Positions 40,521-46,230 of a DNA stretch of 46,230 nt are shown piece by piece (positions within the stretch are counted from its first letter, which is position 1; each line of letters opens with the position of its first letter). The notes beneath the pieces are model-generated. The model ran no database searches and was not told the DNA's origin. It saw nothing but the letters and a program-made list of their open reading frames with translations. Origin of the DNA: HGM11525 sp045649145 (GTDB lineage: Bacteria; Bacillota; Clostridia; UBA1381); contig JAZRPK010000086.1 in assembly GCA_045649145.1 (NCBI GenBank), positions 1 through 46,230 of the forward strand. The letters are read 5' to 3'. A program made the position numbers and the translations under genes.

Positions 40521-40696
40521 TGTCGAAAAAAGTCGAAATCAAAAAAGCCTCCCCTTGAGGGGAAGGTGGGTTGCGAAGCAACTCGGATGAGGTCGAAAAA
40601 CAACGATTGCTTTCGCAATCTACACCTCACCACCGCCTGTGGTGGAGCCTCTCCTCGAGGAGAAGCCTTTGAAAAGTTGCATCTAAACCGTCTGCA
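40521..40696 (+). repeat. Composite palindromic repeat (MITE/REP-like), copy 2, upstream of the permease gene
   Basis: The most complete copy. It contains five short palindromes in succession: CCCCTTGAGGGG (40551-40562), GTTGC-GAA-GCAAC (40570-40582), GATTGC-TTTC-GCAATC (40605-40620), CACCAC-CGCCT-GTGGTG (40628-40644) and CTCCTCGAGGAG (40651-40662). The outer ends are also roughly inverted (AAAGCCTCCCCTTGAGGGG against the complement of CTCCTCGAGGAGAAGCCTTT). It has no coding capacity, which fits a miniature mobile element that moves in trans or an RNA-level structure. The shared 18-base block closes it at 40677-40694. Confidence 0.8.
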
Positions 40697-40756
40697 CCGC
40701 CTACGGTTGGAACTATAGAATTTTGATGAAATAAAAAAGAGAAAAGGTGATAATTG

Positions 40757-41608
40757 GTGGAATATATATTTTTGTGTTTGGCAGCTGCGGGAGTAACTTT
40801 TGCAAACTTTATGTCAAAACAATTTAATACAAAAGCAAGAGTGATAAATCCATATTTTTACTCCGCAACGTTTGCTTTTTTTGCTATGATATTTTTTGTG
40901 ATTTCAGCAGGCGGTAAGCTATATTTTACACACCAAATTTTACCATATTCGATTATTTTTGGGGTTATATATGGAATTACATCTTTTTCTACGGTTAAAG
41001 CTATGAAATATGGACCGATATCGCTTACAGCACTTGTAATTTCGATTTCATTGGTAATTCCTACTTTATTCGGAATGATTGTATTAAATGATCCAATCGG
41101 AATTTCAAAATATATTGGAATAGTGTTAATTATTTTTGAACTTATATTAATAAATGTTAAAAAAAATAATGACATGAAATTTTCGTTCAAATGGTTAATA
41201 TTTGCGATTTTGTGTTTTTTAGGTAATGGATTCCTTACGATAACACAAAAAATTCAACAGATGACATTTGATGGTAGATATAAGAGTGAATTTATGATAA
41301 TAGCCCTTGCTATAGTTTTTGTATTATTTTTTATTTTGGGGCTGGGAGTGCAAGGAGATAAAAAGAAAATGTTGGGTGAATGCGTTAAATATGCGGCACC
41401 TGCAGGGCTTGTAAATGGTATGGTGAATTTTCTTGTAATGGTACTTACGGCGATGTTGCCTACTGCGATTTTGTTTCCGTCAATATCGGCGATTGATATG
41501 TCGTTGACATTTATTCTTGCTCTTGTTGTGTTCAAGGAAAAGATGTCAAAGACTCAAACAATCGGATATATTTCGGGGATAATATCAGTTGTTTTACTTA
41601 ATATGTAG
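40757..41608 (+). CDS. DMT-superfamily (EamA-like) permease
   Basis: About 283 residues with ten hydrophobic segments, arranged as two similar halves, as in EamA-type drug/metabolite transporters. Helix starts include IFLCLAAAGVTFANFMSK, YSIIFGVIYGITSFSTVKAM, ISLTALVISISLVIPTLFGMIVL, and in the second half AAPAGLVNGMVNFLVMVLTAMLPTAILF and MSLTFILALVVFKEKMSKTQ, whose last part (E-K-x-x-x-Q-x-x-G) is typical of the final helices. GTG 40757 has AAAGGTGA six bases upstream; TTG 40754 is the alternative. It is extremely AT-rich (13 G+C in 60 bases at 41161-41220). Substrate unknown; the kinase and propeller neighbours suggest a sugar-like compound. Confidence 0.86.
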   Translation: MEYIFLCLAAAGVTFANFMSKQFNTKARVINPYFYSATFAFFAMIFFVISAGGKLYFTHQILPYSIIFGVIYGITSFSTVKAMKYGPISLTALVISISLVIPTLFGMIVLNDPIGISKYIGIVLIIFELILINVKKNNDMKFSFKWLIFAILCFLGNGFLTITQKIQQMTFDGRYKSEFMIIALAIVFVLFFILGLGVQGDKKKMLGECVKYAAPAGLVNGMVNFLVMVLTAMLPTAILFPSISAIDMSLTFILALVVFKEKMSKTQTIGYISGIISVVLLNM

Positions 41609-41655
41609 GTGCCAAGCCTAATGCTATAATGACGATTCTTTTGTTATAACGGTAA

Positions 41656-41686
41656 ATTTTTGTCCCAATTTGATACGAGATATTAA
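41656..41686 (+). repeat. Right copy of an imperfect direct repeat flanking the AT-rich island
   Basis: Ungapped match of 23 of 31 bases to 37721-37751, including TTGATACGAGA (41670-41680). It lies between the permease gene and the polC terminator, so the two copies bracket exactly the three island genes and their repeats. Confidence 0.5.
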
Positions 41687-41694
41687 CCAACTCA

Positions 41695-41722
41695 AAAACC
41701 CACTTCGTATGAAGTGGGTTTT
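41695..41722. terminator. Bidirectional terminator between the permease gene and polC
   Basis: AAAACCCACTTC (41695-41706), loop GTAT, GAAGTGGGTTTT (41711-41722): a perfect 12-bp stem. On the minus strand it is followed by a T (giving TTTTT) and then GAG, and it lies 2 bases after the polC stop, so it mainly ends polC. On the plus strand the T-run ends in TTTTCC, and it can also stop transcripts of the island. Confidence 0.88.
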
Positions 41723-41724
41723 CC

Positions 41725-44700
41725 TTATAAATCAAACATTGTAATCTGGTCGGTTTCAGGAAGGTCAATATACCCTTCCTGCGAGAGCATATCAATATTC
41801 GTTTTGGTAAGACCTGTCCTCTGCCTTAAATCCTCAAGGGTGCGGAATTCGCCGTCAGCTCTTGCCTCGACAATGCTTCTTGCTGCATTTTCCGCCATAC
41901 CCGGCAATGCCGAAAGCGGCGGTCTGATGCCGTCTTCTGTGGGTAGGAAGTTAACAGCGTCCGACTTATAAATATCAATCGGAGCAAAGTTTATACCGCG
42001 TGAGTACATCTCGATACAGATTTCAAGAATAGGCAGCAGGTTATCGTCCTTGGGTGCAGCCGTTCCGTTTTTCTTGTTTTCGTAAATCTGTGCCATAGCA
42101 GTACGTGCAACATCAGGTCCTTTCGCCATAATAGTTGCATCAAAATCGTCTGCACGTACCGAGTAATACGCAATATAAAATGCCGTGGGGAAATGCACCT
42201 TGTAATATGCTATACGAAACGCCATCGTTACATATGCAACTGCGTGCGCTTTCGGGAACATATACTTAATCTTTTTACAAGACTCGATGTACCACTCATC
42301 AACCTTTGCCTCACGCATGGCAGCTTCGTCATCGGGAGTAAGTCCCTTGCCCTTTCTGACAGATTCCATTATCTTAAATGCGTGGCCTGCCTCGACACCC
42401 TTAAATATAAGGTAGAGCATAATATCATCACGGGTACAGATTGCTTCTTTTAGCGTTGTGTAGCCCTCTTTGATGTAGTATTGTGCGTTATTAAGCCACA
42501 CATCAGTACCGTGCGAAAGTCCAGAAATTCTAACCAACTCGGCAAAGGTGGTAGGCTTTGTGTCCACAAGCATCTGACGCACAAACTTTGTACCAAACTC
42601 GGGAACGCCGTATGTTCCGACTGTTGAGCCAATATCATCGGTCACCTTAAGAGCGTCTAAGGATGTAAATAGACTCATCGTTTCAGCATCGTCTAAGGGT
42701 ATTGACTGCGGGTCAAGACCTGTTAAATCATAAAGCATCTTAATAACCGTCGGGTCATCGTGCCCAAGCTCGTCCAATTTCAAGAGATTTTGGTCGATAG
42801 AATGGTAGTCAAAATGAGTGGTTATAATCTCTGAATTGGGGTCATCGGCAGGGTGCTGTACAGGACAGAATTCGTGTATATCGTTCTTAAACGGAACAAC
42901 AATAATTCCGCCAGGGTGCTGTCCTGTCGTTCTTTTAACACCAACACAGCCTGCGGCAAGACGCTTCATTTCGGCATTTCTTATCGTTATATCGTGCTCC
43001 TCGGCATACTTTTTAACGTAGCCAAACGCAGTCTTTTCGGCGACAGTGCCGATTGTGCCTGCTCTAAAGACATACCCCTCACCAAAATAGGTTTCGGTAT
43101 ACTTGTGTATAGTCGGCTGATAGTCGCCCGAGAAGTTAAGGTCAATATCAGGCTCTTTGTCGCCCTTAAAGCCGAGGAAGGTTTCAAACGGGATATCGTG
43201 GCCGTCTTTTTTATATTTTGTTCCGCATACGGGACAGTCCTTGTCGGGAAGGTCACAGCCGTGAAGTCCCGTTCCGACAGGCATAAACTCGGCATTTTTG
43301 CAGTTGGGACATACATAATGCGGGGGTAGTGAATTAACCTCGGTTATATCGGACAAAAACGCTACAAAGGACGAGCCGACCGAGCCTCTCGAGCCGACTA
43401 AGTAGCCGTCACTCAATGACTTTCGCACAAGCTCCTGTGCGATTTTATACATAACCGAAAAGCCGTAGGTTGTAATGGAGTAAAGCTCCTTGTCAAGACG
43501 CTCCTTTACAACATCAGGGAGCGGGTCGCCGTAGATTGCTTTAGCCTTATTAAACGAGTCGTTTACTATATCTTCTTCGGCGCCGTCAATTTCGGGCGGA
43601 CATTTCGTAGTGGGAATAGGACGTACAGGCTCTATCATATCTGCAATAAGATTGGTGTTTTTAACAACAACCTCATATGCCTTTTCTTCTCCGAGGTATT
43701 GGAATTCCTGGAGCATTTCCTCTGTGGTACGAAAATACAGCGGTGCCTGAAAATCTGCATCGGAAAAGCCCTTGTAGTGCATTAAAATTTTCCGAAACTC
43801 TGCACCCTCAGAGTCAATAAAATGCACATCACAGGTAGCACAGACAGGCTTTCCTGTCCTTTCGCCAAGCTCGACTATCTTGCGGTTAAACTCTTGTAAA
43901 TCTTCGTCTGTATTAACATGGGGGTGGTCCTCTGAGCGTATCATATACTCGTTGTTGCCGATTGGCTGAATTTCCAGATAGTCGTAAAAATCTGCAATTT
44001 TGGAAAGTTTTTCGTCACTTGCACCGTCAACTACGGCACTAAAGAGCTCTCCTGCCTCGCACGCCGAGCCGATGATAAGCCCCTCACGCTTTTCCTCGAT
44101 AAGACTGCGTGGGATACGGGGCTGTCGGTAGAAATACTTAAGCTGTGATGCGGATACTATCTCGTAGAGATTTCGTATACCTGTAAGGTTTTTTGCAAGC
44201 AGAATTATGTGATATTGCTTTGTACGCATTGCTGCTTTTCGCATATCAAAGTGGGTGTTAAGGTCATTTATGTTATAAATACCCCGACCTTTTAATTCCT
44301 CCAGCATCTTAATAAACGCATCGGCAGTTGCCTTTGCGTCATTTACTGCTCTGTGGTGGTTTTCGAGTATAACCTTAAGATGCTTGGTAAGGTTATCCAG
44401 TCTGTGATTTTTAAGCTCGGGATAAAGACAGCGTGCAAGTACAAGCGTATCTATAGTTGTGTAGTCGTACTCGTATCCGTACTTTTTTGCGTCGGCTTTG
44501 ATAAAGCTTGTGTCGAATGCGGCATTGTGAGCAATAAGTACAGCACCCTCGCAGAATTTCAGGAACTCGCCTATTACCTTGTCTATGGTAGGTGCATCGG
44601 CGACCATTTCGTCTGTAATGCCTGTAAGCCTTACTATATTTTCAGGTATTGGGATTTCGGGGTTAACGAAGGTTGACCAACGCTCTGTCACCTCACCACC

Positions 44701-45951
44701 GGAAATCTTAACTGCACCTATTTCTGTAATTTTATCCTTGCCACAGGTAAGCCCTGTGGTTTCTATATCAAATACAACAAAATCGGAAGATAGCGTTTGG
44801 TCTTTGGCGTTTTCGGTTATACCCTTGCTGTCATCGACAAGATAACCCTCCATACCATAGATAATTTTTATCTTTTCGTTGTTTGATGATGCCTTTAATG
44901 CGTCGGGGAAGGACTGTACAACACCGTGGTCGGTGATGGCTATTGCTTTGTGCCCCCAGCTTGCAGCACGGTTAATAAGCTCCTTGGCAGAGCTGACGCC
45001 GTCCATTGCCGACATTTGTGTATGCAAATGAAGCTCAACTCTCTTTTCCTCGGCATTATCCGATTCTTTCGGCATGGAATAAGGGATAATGTCCCTTGCC
45101 ATAATTGTAAGCTCGTGGGAAAAGCTATCCATTTCCGCTTTTCCGCGGACTGCAACTGTACCTGTTTTTTTAAGCGCACCCTTGACCTCGTCTGTTGCAG
45201 CAATGGGTACAAAACACTTGCAGGTAAGGGAGCCCGTGTAGTCTGTTATGTAAAAGGAAACAATAGTTTTTTTGATTTTGGGGATTTCCTTGCAGTCAAT
45301 GCCGAAAATATCCCCATAGACCATACATTGTCCCGTGTAGTTATCAATTTCCTTAATTTCTGTAAAGTCGTTCGGAGTAAAGGGTTTGCCTATAAGGGCA
45401 CCCTCCGTTGCAAAGGAAACAATTTTCTTGGGTGCTGAATCCGTTTTCGGTGCTGAAATAGGTGCAAGTGTGGTTTCTACTTCCATTTCATTGACATCAA
45501 AAACTATTTTTCTTTTCATATTGAACCTGTTTTCCAAAAGAGAAGAAATAGTTTTATCAACCGCTTCATTCTCCATTAATTCACGGTTTCCGTGCCTCAG
45601 GCTTATTTTGATTACGTCATCATCGACTTCGATAATACAACTATCCAGAACGGCTCTCCACAGAGGGTTTTTCTCCCCTATTACATCAACGCAATAATTT
45701 ACACACTCAATTTCACGGGAAGAATCTATGCGGAAAGTTATATTCAGTTCAAACTGAGTCAAGCCGTAATTTTTTTCCACTTCTTTTATAAAATTTTCCA
45801 CATCAGAATAATCTGCAATATCATTAAATATGACATCTGCAGATATACTGCGTTTTTTTACATCGGCTTTAATATTCAGAACTTCTGCATTTGCCAAAAC
45901 GTCCGGACAAGGAGCATTTGGAAAAGCCGTTCTCAAAGTATAATTTTCCAT
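41725..45951 (-). CDS. polC: DNA polymerase III subunit alpha, PolC type
   Basis: Main replicative DNA polymerase of low-G+C Gram-positives. 1408 residues. Order: N-terminal domain; OB fold (GQCMVYGDIFGIDCKEIPK onward); PHP domain part 1 (HLHTQMSAMDGVSS, AITDHGVV); inserted DnaQ-like 3'-5' exonuclease (FVVFDIETTGLT, HNAAFDTSFI, HRAVNDAKATADAF); PHP part 2; a zinc-binding motif (CPNCKN, then C-D-L-P-D-K-D-CPVCGTKY); the polymerase active site (PDIDLNFSGDY with the catalytic aspartates); fingers; and an HhH region (LEDLRQRTGLTKTNIDMLSQEGY). The C-terminal QITMFDL is a beta-clamp-binding motif. Start ATG overlaps the ispG stop by one base (TAATG) with GAGGAA upstream. An ispG-polC operon is common in Firmicutes. 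Confidence 0.98.
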   Translation of the reverse strand: MENYTLRTAFPNAPCPDVLANAEVLNIKADVKKRSISADVIFNDIADYSDVENFIKEVEKNYGLTQFELNITFRIDSSREIECVNYCVDVIGEKNPLWRAVLDSCIIEVDDDVIKISLRHGNRELMENEAVDKTISSLLENRFNMKRKIVFDVNEMEVETTLAPISAPKTDSAPKKIVSFATEGALIGKPFTPNDFTEIKEIDNYTGQCMVYGDIFGIDCKEIPKIKKTIVSFYITDYTGSLTCKCFVPIAATDEVKGALKKTGTVAVRGKAEMDSFSHELTIMARDIIPYSMPKESDNAEEKRVELHLHTQMSAMDGVSSAKELINRAASWGHKAIAITDHGVVQSFPDALKASSNNEKIKIIYGMEGYLVDDSKGITENAKDQTLSSDFVVFDIETTGLTCGKDKITEIGAVKISGGEVTERWSTFVNPEIPIPENIVRLTGITDEMVADAPTIDKVIGEFLKFCEGAVLIAHNAAFDTSFIKADAKKYGYEYDYTTIDTLVLARCLYPELKNHRLDNLTKHLKVILENHHRAVNDAKATADAFIKMLEELKGRGIYNINDLNTHFDMRKAAMRTKQYHIILLAKNLTGIRNLYEIVSASQLKYFYRQPRIPRSLIEEKREGLIIGSACEAGELFSAVVDGASDEKLSKIADFYDYLEIQPIGNNEYMIRSEDHPHVNTDEDLQEFNRKIVELGERTGKPVCATCDVHFIDSEGAEFRKILMHYKGFSDADFQAPLYFRTTEEMLQEFQYLGEEKAYEVVVKNTNLIADMIEPVRPIPTTKCPPEIDGAEEDIVNDSFNKAKAIYGDPLPDVVKERLDKELYSITTYGFSVMYKIAQELVRKSLSDGYLVGSRGSVGSSFVAFLSDITEVNSLPPHYVCPNCKNAEFMPVGTGLHGCDLPDKDCPVCGTKYKKDGHDIPFETFLGFKGDKEPDIDLNFSGDYQPTIHKYTETYFGEGYVFRAGTIGTVAEKTAFGYVKKYAEEHDITIRNAEMKRLAAGCVGVKRTTGQHPGGIIVVPFKNDIHEFCPVQHPADDPNSEIITTHFDYHSIDQNLLKLDELGHDDPTVIKMLYDLTGLDPQSIPLDDAETMSLFTSLDALKVTDDIGSTVGTYGVPEFGTKFVRQMLVDTKPTTFAELVRISGLSHGTDVWLNNAQYYIKEGYTTLKEAICTRDDIMLYLIFKGVEAGHAFKIMESVRKGKGLTPDDEAAMREAKVDEWYIESCKKIKYMFPKAHAVAYVTMAFRIAYYKVHFPTAFYIAYYSVRADDFDATIMAKGPDVARTAMAQIYENKKNGTAAPKDDNLLPILEICIEMYSRGINFAPIDIYKSDAVNFLPTEDGIRPPLSALPGMAENAARSIVEARADGEFRTLEDLRQRTGLTKTNIDMLSQEGYIDLPETDQITMFDL

Positions 45952-46230
45952 TATAATTCCTCTATTTCTTTCATCAGTTCATCTGCCGCAATTTCAATGG
46001 GAACTTTCCTTAAAGTTTCTCCGTGCTTAAACATCAGCGCTTCACCTTTTCCGCAGGCTATACCGATGTCCGCTTCCCTTGCTTCCCCAGGGCCGTTAAC
46101 TGCACAACCCATAACCGCAACGGTAATATTCTTCTTTACTGTTGCAATTCTTCTGTTCACTTCCTCGGCAACGGGAATCATATTCACCTGACAACGGCCG
46201 CAGGTAGGACAACTTACAAGACGTGCTCCG
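45951..46230 (-). CDS. ispG: 4-hydroxy-3-methylbut-2-en-1-yl diphosphate synthase IspG, C-terminal part
   Basis: Iron-sulfur enzyme of the methylerythritol phosphate (non-mevalonate) isoprenoid pathway, converting 2-C-methylerythritol 2,4-cyclodiphosphate to HMBPP. The window holds the last 92 codons; the frame is open to the window edge. Cluster cysteines are visible in VSCPTCGRCQVN and MGCAVNGPGEA, the latter followed by READIGIACGKGEA. The C-terminus EIAADELMKEIEEL is normal. The remaining N-terminal two thirds lie beyond 46230. The stop codon overlaps the polC start. Confidence 0.96.
   Translation of the reverse strand, partial: GARLVSCPTCGRCQVNMIPVAEEVNRRIATVKKNITVAVMGCAVNGPGEAREADIGIACGKGEALMFKHGETLRKVPIEIAADELMKEIEEL

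Noticed and set aside
40521..40696. CRISPR array
   Set aside because: The palindromic blocks differ from each other, are not regularly spaced, and no cas gene is present; the region is a composite dispersed repeat.
45592..46191. 199-codon open frame on the plus strand opposite polC and ispG
   Set aside because: It runs across the polC/ispG junction, which is fixed by strong homology on the other strand; composition is Phe/Ile-rich shadow sequence.

Overview
The window comes from a low-to-mid G+C Gram-positive bacterium, most likely an anaerobic, gut-type member of class Clostridia. The pointers are a PolC-type replicase, AddAB instead of RecBCD, the order asp23/gls24 - fakA - recG, formate-tetrahydrofolate ligase, an ECF transporter module next to truA, frequent purine-rich Shine-Dalgarno sequences and extended -10 promoters. 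No rRNA, tRNA, CRISPR array, IS transposase or phage gene was seen, and no gene-free stretch exceeds 300 bases.

Layout. 1-2101: the end of a polyamine ABC transporter operon (potB tail, potC, potD). 2255-2569: a small orphan gene with its own promoter and terminator. 2696-10964: murA, then the AddB/AddA recombination nuclease. 10991-15706: a SAM methyltransferase, an anchored hypothetical protein, EcfA1-EcfA2-EcfT and truA. 15731-21743: a beta-propeller-like membrane protein, a CvpA-like protein, ilvD, a hexapeptide acyltransferase, rho and a zinc-sensor-like ArsR/SmtB regulator. 21834-23303: malQ. 23420-29116: asp23-like, fakA, recG, rsmD, coaD and a coiled-coil protein. 29222-32831: a FlK-like thioesterase, fhs, tsaE, tsaB, rpiB. 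32875-34467 (minus): a D,D-carboxypeptidase. 34659-37713: response regulator, sensor kinase and a two-GerMN-domain anchored protein. 37834-41608: an AT-rich accessory island (Asp-box protein, PfkB kinase, DMT-type permease). 41725-46230 (minus): polC and the end of ispG.

Most of the window is a housekeeping backbone of tightly packed, often overlapping operons for DNA repair, cell wall, tRNA modification, C1 metabolism and transport. The part that does not fit is 37.7-41.7 kb: three AT-rich genes that look like a small sugar import, cleavage and phosphorylation set. Each is preceded by a copy of the same dispersed repeat, and the set is bounded by imperfect direct repeats. Other items worth a second look are a probably leaderless truA transcript, a hairpin that would loop out the spacer between Shine-Dalgarno and start codon of rho, an RR-kinase-GerMN module resembling actinobacterial MtrAB-LpqB, and unusual C-terminal extensions on PotD and on the D,D-carboxypeptidase. 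All assignments were made by reading motifs; no database search was run.
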